Part shown: positions 12,715-24,063 of the stretch, piece by piece | How positions within the stretch are numbered: the stretch's first letter is position 1 | Layout: every line of letters starts with the position of its first letter | Source: Chromobotia macracanthus | Taxonomy: Eukaryota > Chordata > Actinopteri > Cypriniformes > Botiidae | Reading direction: 5' to 3' | Length of the DNA stretch: 64,000 nt | NCBI GenBank assembly: GCA_036877525.1 | Contig: JAZGTH010000007.1 | Location: 12,168,501 to 12,232,500, forward strand | Program-made: the position numbers and the translations under genes | Notes under the pieces: generated by a model | Database searches by the model: none | Told to the model about the DNA's origin: nothing | Seen by the model: the letters and a program-made list of their open reading frames with translations, nothing else

Positions 12715-12969
12715 TTGTGGGGGGCATTGGGGACTGGGGTGGCACTGGATATTATCACTGGCCATGACATTCTGCATACTCACCATATCAGGAGTTGGTC
12801 TGGAGGAAACGGTGGAGCCCGATCACCTCAACAGGGGTCTGAGCTGAAAACAGTGCTTGAGGAGATCATATACCTGGAGCTGCTACAGAGAGATGCACTC
12901 CCACACTCCAGCTATTACTCAAAGCACTTTGTAGCCAATCACAGCAGGATGGTGGGTGTTTGTAGTTAA
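12715..12969 (+). other. Exon-like open segment, product unknown
   Basis: An 84-codon open frame with a protein-like middle section (roughly GSELKTVLEEI, then YLELLQRDALPHSSYYSKHF). An acceptor-like CATATCAG ends at 12791 and a donor-like ATG|GTGGGT lies at about 12950, so the plausible exon is about 12792-12950. Base composition is more balanced than the flanks. I do not recognise the family, and no neighbouring exon with a matching phase could be joined. It may be an exon of an unannotated gene, a decayed gene or transposon, or chance. Confidence 0.2.
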
Positions 12970-13374
12970 AACATGGACATTTTTTTCTTAATTTTTATTC
13001 TTTTTTTTACTATTAAAAGCATCTCTAAGTAACTATCATTACTCTTACATAGTTACATTTTAAATAATTGTAAAGCAAGAGTACATTTTCCTTCACATTT
13101 CATCATCAGTTAGTCCATGCTTTCTTTGTTTCTATTGGAAGTGGGCATCTTTGTTAATGGGAGTGAACTAATTTTGGCAAATTGTGTTGTTGTGCTTACT
13201 TGCAGAGTGGATATGTTACACACAGTTTTTATTTGTATTTTCTAGTAAATAAATTAAATAAAAATTGAAAGTAACTTGCAATGCAGCTGGTTATGATGCT
13301 GTAAGTTGAAATAATTACTCTAACACTGTTAGTTCAATTACCTTTTTTTTTTTTAATTTTCAAATTAACATATT

Positions 13375-13719
13375 TTGGGAATAGATCTGTGCAGCCTTCT
13401 CAGTTGCAATGAAACACATGATAACTGGCAACGTTGTTCTCATTTAAGAAACAAAGCTGCTGTGTCTACTGCAGTCCCTGCTGTCTGGGTTGTATGTGAA
13501 ATGGTCAGACCCGCTGGAAGCCATCAGACTGAGTTAGCATGGACAGCCCAGCTTTCTGCCCACCGCCCAGTACTTGTCATGGCCACCAACAAAACATACC
13601 AGGATCTGCTGGCCTGGGATGCAGGGGGCCGACAAGAGATATTAGATGGGAAGAAGTCTGAGAGTCGCACACCTCAGGCTGCAGTCAGGTTTCCAACACT
13701 CTCACAATATAGAACATAA
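13375..13719 (+). other. Exon-like open segment, product unknown
   Basis: A 114-codon open frame in GC-balanced sequence about 400 bp downstream of the previous segment and on the same strand. It has no low-complexity bias (for example VLVMATNKTYQDLLAWDAGG). Several AG dinucleotides after pyrimidine-rich stretches (13396-13450) could act as acceptors, but those I checked do not match the phase of the upstream segment. I do not recognise the protein, and the frame may be fortuitous. Confidence 0.15.
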
Positions 13720-13740
13720 CAACACAACAAAACAGCATAG

Positions 13741-13861
13741 GGTTTCACTTTATTTTACAGTGTCTGATACATATGTTACATGTACTTATTATAGTAATAA
13801 GAGTAAATTATGCATAATTACATGCAACTAGTGCTAACTAAAACCCTAATCCTAAACTTAA
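13741..13861 (+). repeat. MITE fragment, TTTCACTTTATTTTACAG family
   Basis: Begins TTTCACTTTATTTTACAGTG and continues with TTACATGTACTTATTATAG, text typical of a high-copy teleost non-autonomous element. A more complete short member with both inverted ends lies at 30100-30188. Confidence 0.55.
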
Positions 13862-14329
13862 AGAGAGTACATGTTGTTAATGAATATAACACAACCTAAT
13901 TATTAGAATTAAAATCGCAGATCGCAGGGAATCCATATTTCAGTTATCTTAAATCCAGTGATACAAACATGACCTTCATTGTTAAGACCAATGAGTTCTA
14001 ATATACCTGGACAGTTCTTATCTGTTAACTTTAATTAATTTCAGTTGGATCTGAAACTATGCATCCTGTATTATATAACACTAACTTTATCTATTAATGT
14101 TCAACTATTAATAAACACATGCATATTTTATTGTAATTTTCTTTGACCTTACACACTGACACTTAATTGAAAGATCACAATGTTGTCTGAGAAGGAATTT
14201 GTAATAATAAGCACTAAAACTCAATAATGAAACTAATAATATGATCCTTTAACCAAAGTAGACTAAGTGAAACAGGAAGCACCACCCAGAGAAGTCTCTT
14301 TTAAACCCTTTGTGAGGGCAACCATGAGG
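13862..14329. other. Intergenic, nothing recognised
   Basis: AT-rich sequence with no open frame or repeat terminus that I can support. Confidence 0.6.
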
Positions 14330-14790
14330 TTATTTAGCTTCTCTTGATGACAGTAACCTCCTGTCTCTCAAACAGCACATTTCAGAGAGCATTTAAAACA
14401 ACAAAGTAGCAACTGGCTGCAGTCTCATCCATGGGAGAGAGGTTCCTCTTCCCTTCCTGCCTTTGAAGCTCCAAGGAGCCATTTAATCAATTATTAATCA
14501 AAGTGGTGTGTGGACCTCAAAGACACTCACTTCTGCTGTAAATGCTGTATGGGGGTTCACAGAGGAGATTTCAATGTGCCATCATTTAAGTGTCTCAGGT
14601 TTTAATAAGGTGCTTTAAGGTACACGTGCACCTAGGGAAGGGTTTCTTTGGAGGTTGAGTTCTACAGCTGGAACACGACATGCCTGACTAGCACAGATTA
14701 ATGGGGTGTAAATGTGGATCTAGGTGTTGGGAGCTCCACAGAGTGAGAAGTCAGAACAGGCTACAAAGCCTCTGGGGATAAGGGTATCTT
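14330..14790. promoter_or_regulatory. Candidate conserved non-coding element
   Basis: A block of about 460 bp, richer in GC than its flanks and lacking repeats. It holds an AATCAATTATTAATCAAAG homeodomain-type cluster near 14485-14503, a CACGTG-like GTACACGTGCAC near 14621, and no protein-like frame. It resembles vertebrate developmental enhancers in texture; conservation is untested. Confidence 0.25.
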
Positions 14791-15004
14791 ACATGCATGA
14801 GGAGGATGCTTTTGTCAATTAACACAATACTTAATGCACATATTGAGCTTGATAGCCATGAGGAATTAAATTGTAAAACTTAAATGCCTGTAATTTATGC
14901 ATCTATGTGCATCTGTGAATTTCTTAATTTCATTTCAGATTTGAAAGTCTCACCCCAAAAAAATAAAAATATATATATATAAAACAGTGCAAATTTACAA
15001 ATGA

Positions 15005-15056
15005 GGTTTATTGTTAACCTCATGTTCTATACCAGCTGAGCTACAAAAACATAGCT
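15005..15056 (-). repeat. tRNA-derived SINE head fragment
   Basis: On the minus strand, 15032-15043 reads TAGCTCAGCTGG, an exact match to the Pol III A-box of tRNA genes. No B-box follows at tRNA spacing, so this is not a tRNA gene but a remnant of a tRNA-derived SINE or tRNA pseudogene. Confidence 0.45.
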
Positions 15057-16944
15057 AAAGTAGCTCATATAGTTTGGTCTTATAGGAATTTAATGAGAAA
15101 TGTTTGACTTCATATTACAGTCTCTGACTTTTGATAGGTGACTTTGATCTCTCAGCACACTTAAAGATTGTTGATCATGGTTGATTTAATCTTGTTTTTC
15201 AGAGGATATTAATTCTCATTTGTGATTTTTAGTATTAGGTTTAGGAAGGTGTCTAAATAGTGGGCCTCAATGTGTGGTAACGTTTGACAGTATAATTTTG
15301 TTGACATGTTAAAAGTGATGTAAACTGCAGTGGGAACAAGTGGGCCACAACACCGCAAAGGAATATTGGGATGATGAAATGAAAAGCTCTGAAAATGTGT
15401 TTATCAATGCATTGGCATTACTCCCCAGGCCCAATGGAACACAATGGGAGTTAGTTCATTTGATTGAATTGATTCCAGGGGTCACTTTATGGGGCATGAA
15501 TCCCCCAATTCCATTTATGAATAAAAATGGTGCCTCTTGCAACTCAATCCAAGCATTCCATAAAAAATTCATCTGTTTTCTTTTGGATTTTTTTTCTGCC
15601 ATTCTGTCAGTCTTTTAGTGTTAGACAAATTGAAGTGCGCGCTCAGAGGGAGGCCAGTGGTAAGCAGAGAATCTATTTGCCCAGTCTATCCGTCAGAAGA
15701 GAGCAGAGAGCCGTCGTTCAAAGACAGCAGCCACAATACGGGTGACACCAGGTCAGTCTCTCTTCCTGTCCATCACCTGCATGATGGGATTGTTCTCTGT
15801 AAAGGAGAAGCTCTGTGAAGCTCTCGCTCTTTTTGTGATGGTCATATCTTCTGATTGATGCCTTCATGGCCAGGGCCAATGTGCCCTTTTTAAATAATTT
15901 ATGTTGCAATTGCTGTGGACAACTGCTTTATAACAGGAGTTGTTATTTTTACATTGACTTAATGATCAATAGTTTAAAAGACATCAGACTTGGACTAATG
16001 AACTTCTTAACAAGGCCTCTGGGGTATAAATATATAATTACTGCTTAGCCACTGACAACCCAGAAGACAAATCTATTCACATCTATTAACATACAATCTC
16101 TGAGCTTAATTTATTATATTGTTTGTTTTTAATTAAATTTTAATATGCGCATTATTATTTTTTTTACTACTGTTACACTTTTTTTGCACAAAATGGAGGA
16201 AAAATGATCATCGCATATCAAGTGCTCATGCACATGTCTGATGGCATTAGAAGCACTGTTCCTAGGAATTGAATTACACATTGTCATTCGTGATATGTCT
16301 GGGCTCTTGTTCACGCATATGTTTTGAGATAAGAGTAGTGTTAAAGTTGCAGACAGGCATATTTCTCTCCATGCTGCTGTATAGTATTCCCTAACCTCGT
16401 AAATCAAAGCCTGTATTCACCCTGCCTTTAACCAAGTGACAAATTAGCCAACCAATACTGCTTGAATTCTTATTAAGCTTGATTAATTCATATAATTAGT
16501 TAATCACACAACAGCTCATAAAATATAGTAAATTAATTTCTATAATGTGATTAATTTGTGAAACACTTGAATTAACATCAATAAATCAACTGGTAAATCA
16601 ATTACATTACCATTTTTAAATACAAAGTTAATACTGTTCTTTAACTAGTGTTGTAGAAGTGATCATTCATCATGTAATATTAGAGGGCCAAAGGGAGCAT
16701 CTCAAGTGATCAATGATGTGAAGGTTTATCTGCTGTCTCACAATAGGTTAGAGCATATAGGGGTCTAAAAGCGTCACTGTCCTCTTACAAAAAAACTCTT
16801 GTCAATATATTGTCAGGAACATTATTCAGTTAACACTTGGATCTCAGCTATCCTTGTTCCAATTTATATTTTGATTAGGTTGAATTCAGATTTGAGCCAG
16901 GCTAGTACAATAGTGAAATCTGTCCATGGTATCACTGTACTTAG
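15057..16944. other. Intergenic, nothing firm
   Basis: No gene is supported. 15340-15900 is somewhat more GC-balanced and carries overlapping short frames in several registers, none protein-like. 16000-16940 is AT-rich with many TTAATTA-type words and no structure that I can name. Confidence 0.5.
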
Positions 16945-17015
16945 GGTTAGGGTTAGCTCAGTATTCAAGGGTTTGGCTGCCTTGGCAACATAAAGGGTTC
17001 TAGTCAGGGAATGGT
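16945..17015 (+). repeat. tRNA-like SINE head
   Basis: 16953-16970 (TTAGCTCAGTATTCAAGG) resembles a Pol III A-box and D-arm, and 16995-17005 (GGGTTCTAGTC) resembles a B-box at tRNA-like distance. The acceptor stem does not pair, so a SINE head is more likely than a functional tRNA. It is preceded by two TTAGGG units. Confidence 0.4.
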
Positions 17016-17025
17016 AAGTTGTCAC

Positions 17026-17782
17026 TTATGGGCAACTCTGGATCTTGCTATAATAAAGCCTAACTAGATCTGACCTGTCATCCTCAGTATGTAGGTAAAC
17101 AACAGATCCATAAGCTTGCTCAGAAGTGACACGAAAGATGTGGAGATGGTGGAGCTGTCTGATGGTGTGAGACTGATCTGTGTCTGAAGACATAATGCAA
17201 TGGGGAAGGGCAATGCTAGATAAAGTGGAAAGCTCCCCCTTCCACTTGTTCAATGATCTCAAAAAAAAACTCTTTAAATCATTTGGCAGATAAGGTTCAT
17301 CCCATTTTCTCTGCTTGTCCCATAATCTCTCAAATTACAGTTTTGCTTGTGTGGTGTATGGGAGTATGAACCCCAAAAGATTGTACTGGGTAAATCTGCC
17401 TAAGAGTATGTGGTCCAAGTTTCACTGGGTGGGTTTCATACTCGAGGATATCAGACCTGCATTTAAACCCAGAGTGGATTCTTGAAAATCAGTTTGATTT
17501 TGAGATTTTGAGATGCCTACCTCTTGGTAGGCAAATGCTTTGATGGAGTCTCTTTGTAGGTGCTTCTCTATGTTATGAAGGTTTCGAAGCACTGTCTCTA
17601 TAGGAGCTTGAAGAATGAGCATATTTCCATATTATGAGCTTTTTATGTAGGAGTGGAGTGGCATATTGATTTACACCATCTATCATTATTCTGATTGTTT
17701 GTGACTGGAGCAGGTCAAGGGCTTGCTGGTTCTGTTTAGACTGAGTAACAGATTTCTCTGTTCTGTGGGGAATGACTGCCAC
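17026..17782 (-). pseudogene. BEL/Pao retrotransposon pol, decayed
   Basis: Minus-strand frames read in order like BEL/Pao pol. Near 17700-17640 VNQYATPLLHKK matches the segment just before the reverse transcriptase, followed by LRNLHNIEKHLQRD and an AYQ segment. Near 17130-17080 SEQAYGSVVYLHTEDD matches the Pao-type RNase H-proximal region. In BEL elements these are separated by the reverse transcriptase core. Here that core, with its YxDD site, is missing, and stops and frameshifts interrupt the rest. In the living family pol encodes protease, reverse transcriptase, RNase H and integrase acting in cytoplasmic particles. This copy cannot code for them. It ends next to the DIRS-type element on the other strand. 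Confidence 0.7.
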
Positions 17783-17799
17783 TTACCAGGGTCTTTCAA

Positions 17800-18404
17800 C
17801 ATTCTGGAGGGCACACTCCAGCACCTATGGCCAAACCTCTGGAACCTCCATGTCTTGGTCTTGGATGAGACATGGAATACTTAAGGAGTCTGTTACCAGC
17901 AGTGATAAACACCATAACACAGGCTAGAGTCTCCTCGACAAGGCAGCTGTACACACCGAAGTGGAATCTTTTTGCGAACTGGTGTTCCTCCCATGAAAAG
18001 ATTCAGAAAGATGTGCTATTTGTGTTGTCCTTCCTGCAAGAAAGGTTGGAGGTACATTTTTCTCCTTCCACTCTTAAGGTGTATGTGGCAGCCATTTCTG
18101 GTAGCCACAACATTGTGAACAGCAGGACAGTGGGCACAACCTGATTATCAGGTTTGTTAGAAGTGCCAGGAAGTTGAACCCTCCTAGGCCGTGCCTCATT
18201 TCCTCCTGAGACCTCTCAGTGGTCCCAACGGGCCTGCGAGGGGCCCCATTTCAGCCCCTGGGAGAGGGCAATCTCAGCATTTTATCGCTCAAGATGGCTC
18301 TCTTAATGGCTCTCACATCTATCAAGAGGCTTGGAGACCTGCAGGCATTCTCTGTTAGCAGTGACTCCCTGGAGTTCAGACCAGGATTTTCTCACATTAC
18401 ATAG
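17800..18404 (+). pseudogene. DIRS-type tyrosine recombinase, decayed
   Basis: Two plus-strand frames (17872-18144 and 18219-18404) match successive parts of the tyrosine recombinase of fish DIRS1-like retrotransposons. The N-terminal core-binding part includes SSTRQLYTPKWNLF and FLQERLEVHFSPSTLKVYVA. The start of the catalytic domain includes GAPFQPL, LSLKMALLMALTSIKRLGDL and QAFSV. In DIRS elements this enzyme integrates a circular DNA copy without making target duplications, replacing a DDE integrase. Stops and a frameshift separate the two pieces, and the later catalytic segment with the HxxR and Tyr residues is not readable. It is a dead copy. Confidence 0.75.
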
Positions 18405-19180
18405 GATGTTACATACTTCTCAGACATAAGACATCTTGAGGGCCATTTTTTAGTACCTTCCATAGACAAGTCAGTGGAAGAGTTGGACATCAGTCCTGGT
18501 ACTTGTGTACATGGCCCTTTCTAGTTCAGCCTGTGTATCTGAGCTCTGTGCTCCATATGTGTGGATTTCCCTCTCTTGGGTAACCCTGTATAATGTATTG
18601 TTTACAGACAGGTGAACAATGACAGGTTCCCTGAAGGTAAACCCTGTCTCTTTCCCTTTGATAGAGTTCCTCTACACCCACTACTGTGGTTAGGCACTTT
18701 CTCAGGAAAAGGGTCCTTCCCAACAGGTGTCCATATGTTGTATCAATGTAGTCTCCATTGTGATCCACCCTTCTTAGAAGGGGGACACTATCCTAGCTTT
18801 TATGCTTGGCGGTTGGCCACTGTTTGCAGCCCAGTTGGAAGAGCCCACTCCCTATGAGTGGAAGGGAGCTGGAGGGTTATAATGAGGCCGAATGCTCTCT
18901 ATTAGGCACGCAGCAACTTGCCCACATATGGACCCCTAGGCTCGTCAACGACACAACGTCGGGTGACTGACAGAAAGGGAACTTCTCGGTTACATATGTA
19001 ACCCTTGTTGCCTGATGGAGGGAACGAGACATTGTGTTCTTGACACAGCACTGAAGTGAGTTGGGACACCACTTCCGGCTCCTCAGCACAAATATGAGTG
19101 AACAATGCACGCTAGCTTCCTTATATACATGGATATCCAAGGTGGAAACTGGCATGCAAATTCCACTCACCATTCTGATT
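18405..19180 (+). mobile_element. DIRS-type element, 3' region and terminal repeat
   Basis: Continues the element above without a readable frame. 18980-19170 matches the terminal repeat of fish DIRS elements: a perfect 16-bp palindrome GGTTACATATGTAACC (18989-19004), then a GAGGGAACGAGAC block, CGGCTCCTCAGCAC, and a final stretch with GGCATGCAAATTCCACTC. The boundary with host DNA is placed at about 19175 by resemblance only. Confidence 0.65.
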
Positions 19181-19470
19181 CTGAAGAATTGTTCTTAACA
19201 AAACAGCATAAAACTGGTCCAGTGAACCATGGCTGATCATAACATTATATATTTGAATGAACTGAATGTAAGTGAAATTTGGGAACTATGGCAGAAGTGA
19301 CAATTTTAGCTTAAAATGATTTTACACTTATTCTCACTTGTAGTCCAGGATAGTTAGGACAAAATATTACATGAAAGATATTTTTACATGAAAGAAGTTT
19401 TATGTTATTACTTCATCACAGGCATGCACCAGTAAACCACGGAATTGAATGAAGCTATATGTATGTTTGT

Positions 19471-19530
19471 TAATCAGCTGAGCTACAGGAAACGTCAGAT
19501 TAATCAGTTGAGCTACAGGAAATGTCAAAT
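19471..19530 (-). repeat. 30-bp tandem duplication carrying A-box
   Basis: Two adjacent 30-bp units (19471-19500 and 19501-19530) differ at three positions. On the minus strand each contains TGTAGCTCAG followed by CTGATTAA or TTGATTAA, an A-box-like tRNA motif. This looks like a duplicated SINE-head fragment. Confidence 0.6.
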
Positions 19531-20699
19531 ATTTAATCTCTGTAGTTCTAAACTGCTATAGGAATCATCAAACCTCAAAGGAAGTAAGTACAAGAGAGTC
19601 TAAGTGACAAACCGTGAACACAAGAGAAAGGTTCTACCATTGTTGCAGATAACACAGCTGTTAGCTTACATAGCAATTCCAGCACCAGCTTAGCTTACAC
19701 AGCCAATACATGGGCTTATGTTCTGTTCTCTTGTTAATAGCACTGCTCTCCACTGAAGCTGTCCGATCTCTGATGTTTTGAGCAGGCAGGAGAGAAAAGA
19801 CACTGGCAGGATGAAATGTCACCTGATGAAGGGAGAGAAATGTTCTTCTAACTTTGGTTAAGGTTCAGGTGAGTTAAGCTTGATTCGACTTTGTGTTTAT
19901 GCCACTAGTCCTTATATAAAAGTACGGCAGTGGGTTTGACAGGCCCTTGTTTCTACACCATTGATGTATACAGGAATTTCTCGTTTCTCAGAAGTGAGAG
20001 GAAAAGGTTAGAGAGACTTGTTCACGACTGTGAAGCGGGAGTGAGTGTGCTGCTCTAATTGCTGCCGATCAGATGGGGGCAGGGCTACATGACACAATGA
20101 TACATCAAGGAAACAAGGGGGGAATTTGGTCATAGACAAAAATCCACCCAGAGGAATTACCTAGAAGTTTATATACTTCATGTCTTGATGAAGAGCTGCA
20201 AAGAATCATTGGGGATCCTTTATTTTTAGGAGCAAAGAAACACAGACAATAAAGAAAGAAATCAGATAACTTAAGAATCTTTATTACACAACCCTTTTGT
20301 CTGTATCTGTGATTTATGTATGCTACAGATGTAAAGCCTCTTAATATAGTCTACGGCACTGATCCCTTAAATTGCATTCTCCAAAAGAAAACACAAATGC
20401 TTCACAGGAAAAAAGTGCCTATCAACAATCTGTGATTACTGAGGTACTAAATCAATTCATTCCTTTGCACCAACAGTTACACAGTGTTTCAGAAAATAAT
20501 TTACCATGAAAATCTATTTTGTCTCACAGACTACAGAGCGTAGTACTGAACCTTTATGACAGAAGCCTGGATCTCGCACCCAGTAAACAAAATGTTTAGC
20601 AGAGGGAGGAATATTAGTTATCATGTTCATAGGTGTGCTGGAATGAAATGTTCTGTTAGGAAAGAGGTTGGGAAAATGGGCAAGGCTTTGGGGACTGCA
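19531..20699. other. Intergenic, possible old LTR-like text, unproven
   Basis: 19640-20300 is more mixed in composition than its surroundings. It includes a TATA-like CCTTATATAAAAG at about 19911 and an AATAAAG at about 20250, the order expected in an LTR. I could not find matching TG...CA ends or target duplications. No coding frame is supported. Confidence 0.3.
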
Positions 20700-21250
20700 G
20701 TTTGCAAATCGTTGCTATAGGTGCAATAGGTCTCTTTTACCCCTCCTCAAGGGAAAGAGAGAGAGGGTCTGAATTTATGCTGTAAAACCCCCGCTGATTG
20801 CTGGGAAGGTAAAAGAACCAATAGCGGCATCAGTGGTTTAATTTAAAGGGTGTTTCTCACTAGGCTGCCCACAACACTTAATTAAACTCTCCTGTTTTGG
20901 CAATGACAAATGCTGCTGAGCAAGAGGACGGCAGGCAAGCTGACGGAGGCTGCTGTAATTTCTTTCATGTGCAGCGACAGCCAGATTCAGGTCAGAAAGT
21001 GGAGAATTAAAGAACTAAACAAGATTTCTGCTTGCTGAGGGCCCCGCGACAGGCTTTTCTTTCACATGAATACTCTCTCTTTATTTGCCCTCATTTAACG
21101 GGAGTTTTGTCATAGATTTATGGGGGTTGCGGAAACATGCCATGTTTGCATAGACCTTGCTTTGCTCCGCTGTGCTTCCCATTTTCGCCTCACTTTGGAT
21201 GGAAATTTTCAGCCTGTCAAAGCAGCAAAAGTCAGAGGCGTTTCATACCT
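20700..21250. promoter_or_regulatory. Candidate conserved non-coding element
   Basis: About 550 bp of balanced composition and low repeat content, with AT-rich homeodomain-type words (for example CACTTAATTAAACTCTCC near 20874) embedded in GC-richer text. No open frame is meaningful. It is the longest such island in the window and my best guess for an enhancer by texture. Confidence 0.3.
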
Positions 21251-22702
21251 TAAGATGCCTCAACATGTCACCAGATTGTGCTTTATATTGTTGATTTAGA
21301 GTGAAAAAGAACATTTTGTTGAGAAAAAGCAACTTTTCTTTCTCTGTAGGGACATTTGTCATTTGGTCCCCAAAGAGTGAACTGTGAGCCACGGTAATCA
21401 CAAATAGCGGGTGTATTGCCTGAACATCACCATGATGAACCTTTAATACAGCCTGGACTTACTGTACAATGTGTCATCTACACTACAAAAAACAGAAACC
21501 CATTTATTACATCTCAACAGCTTATTTGGTTGTGACAGCCCGAAATCCATCATTCATTTCATAACAGGAATTGACCACATGAAATAGAGTTACCACACAA
21601 AAGCTGCCACAGTATTGAAATACAAGCACATGTATGCCTGTGAGGCATTTAATTCAGTCATGCAACACACACTTTCCTCTCTCTTTATGGGGTTTTATGA
21701 CTTAAGTAAATGATATAAGGGCAAAAAACATTATAGTATTCTAGAATTAACAGTATTATTGTTCACAAGTGAGTTCATTCATGACTGAGTTTGTTAAAAA
21801 CTAAATTTATCGCACACACCTTTCTTTAGTCTAGATATAAAATAAATATAAATATTCAGTTCCATGCATTAGGTTTACAGGTTGTTAAAGCTGTGCTAAA
21901 CCTAAAATGTGTCACAGTTTTTTGTACACTACAAACCGTGATTTTAAAAAGGGTTTGGTCCCCCAGACAGTACAGTACATAGTATCATTCGCTAGTACAA
22001 GTTAAATTATATATTAAGATAAAAGGCTCTAAATATATTGTACAAAAATCTCTAATCTTCAGTGCACCAGACATAACCACATCTGATCAATGCCTCTCAA
22101 CTGCTCTGGTATCACACGCACACACTCAAGCCCATGTGCGTGTACACTAACACACTGCATGATGATGAAGGAAAATCACTCCACCTCTGTGTTAGTGTTA
22201 CATTAGAGAGGCTGGGATTGACACAATAAAAGGGTTAGTGTTTTTCCTCAACAGTTTAACCAGCGATTGGACCTGACAGTCCCTGGTCTAGTTTATAGCA
22301 GCACATGGAATCTCAAGGGATGATCTTTCAGGTGTTTTCATTCTGGTGAGACCCCTGTCATTGTCAAACAGCACAGGAGGGATTTAAGGATGTGAATTTC
22401 TTAAAAGTAATGTGTGTGTGTGTGTACTATCTGAAAAAAAGACTAAAGTCAGACTCTGTTACTTTTATAACATAGCAGCAACAGTAATATGATAAAAACA
22501 CCAATATTCAATTAATAGTTACATTTATTAATAAATAAATAATAAAACAATACAAAATTGTAAGAATAAACAATTAGTTTGAGAATATAGTATATTAGTG
22601 TAACAGTAGTTTGTTTATGGTCAGAAACTTATGTAACTTGCCATATTAATATAGAATTTTAACATATTAATGTGTGGTTTATAAAGTACATAACTACTAC
22701 TT

Positions 22703-22733
<31 letters not shown>

Positions 22734-23576
22734 ACATAAACTACCAGAAAAAAACAACTGCAGATTTTAGAAGTTTGAAAAGATTTAATATTTTAAATAG
22801 CACTTTTGTTGAGGTTGAGTGTGTGAGCTTGAGTCTCAGTGAGTAGACTGTGTGATATATTTAGTCTCTTATGGCCTGCTGCTCCGAGTAGATAACTACA
22901 CATGCCAAGAATGCAGATGTTTGTGCAGTCAGACTGCTGAGGTAGTATAATGCAGCTAAAGACAGTCAAAGTTCCATCCAATTAGGGGTAAGGAAGTCTA
23001 ATTCATATGACTAAATTAACTGTTTCCAACAATAATCACTCAATAGTGTTTTCCGATATTTTCTGTATTAAACATTACTTTCTGATGCATGATATACAAC
23101 ATAGACCTATAATATGATGTTTCTTTTTTAATTATTAACAATATTTAACTGGTTCCACTTTATTGTCATTTACAAAATGAATATGATTCATATCCATAGA
23201 TTACACGAAAAATGCAAAATCCTAATGACTGATCAAACAATAACAATAAAGAAAGCTATCAATGTTCATTACAGTGTTCATGATACAGGCATTATTTTGA
23301 ATTACTGATGTTAGTAGCACAGAATTTACAGTTAATATAATAATATAATAGTTAATAATATAATAGTAATAAGACTGTGTAAACAAATGCCAGATATTTC
23401 TTGAAAATAGAATCACATAGACACAATATCATACTAACTGCTGAGCACAATCCTTGTCTATACATCATGCATCGTTTAGCTGCCACAGTTCTTCTGCTGA
23501 TCTCTGGCTCTCGATAGCCTATTTGTAGTGTATCTCATAACTACCGCAGCTAATACATACTTTGTTCCCCCAGTAT
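21251..23576. other. Intergenic with GT microsatellites
   Basis: No gene is seen. (GT)n runs lie at about 22409-22424 and 22706-22733. 22250-22390 is slightly more GC-balanced. The rest is AT-rich. Confidence 0.6.
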
Positions 23577-24063
23577 CTAAGAGGGGGCACAAACATTAAA
23601 TATACTGCTGTTTAAAGTCCTGGCCAAACAAAGCAGCTGGTGTGCACCCTGTGGACTCCTACACTGCTGTCTTGTTGGACCAAAAGACAAGTTGCAGAGA
23701 GCCTTCTGGGCTGTACATTCATCACAGCAGTGGACATGGAGTTCTATATCCTGACAACATCCAACCGCAGGACCTGGGGTCTCAAGGAGTGAAGCACTAA
23801 CAGTTGCAGGTAAGAAATCTTCCCACTCTGCTCTTGCCACTGATGACATTATAAGCAGAGCATCATAAAGGGTGAAAGCATGTCCCACTGTGAGTAGTAG
23901 TAGTTTTCCCACTAGTTCAAGTGCCGTCACCTCCTGCCACTCCGATCACTGCCCGAATACCAGCCATTCATGCAGTCTCATTAGAGACGGGTCCAACTTC
24001 TTTAGCTGCTGCAACTTATGTTGCTCCTACTCAGACTCATCCAGTTGTCATCCTCTCAGTTAA
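23577..24063. other. GC-balanced open block, origin unknown
   Basis: A 117-codon frame on the minus strand (23577-23930) overlaps a 63-codon frame on the plus strand (23872-24063). Neither resembles a family I know. Composition is more balanced than the flanks, so the block may be a degraded transposon internal region. The serine-rich plus frame arises partly from AGT/TCC-rich text. Confidence 0.25.

Noticed and set aside
15005..15056. A tRNA gene
   Set aside because: Only the A-box is present; there is no B-box or acceptor stem.
16930..16960. Interstitial telomere
   Set aside because: Only two TTAGGG units occur, beside a SINE head, which is too short to mean anything.
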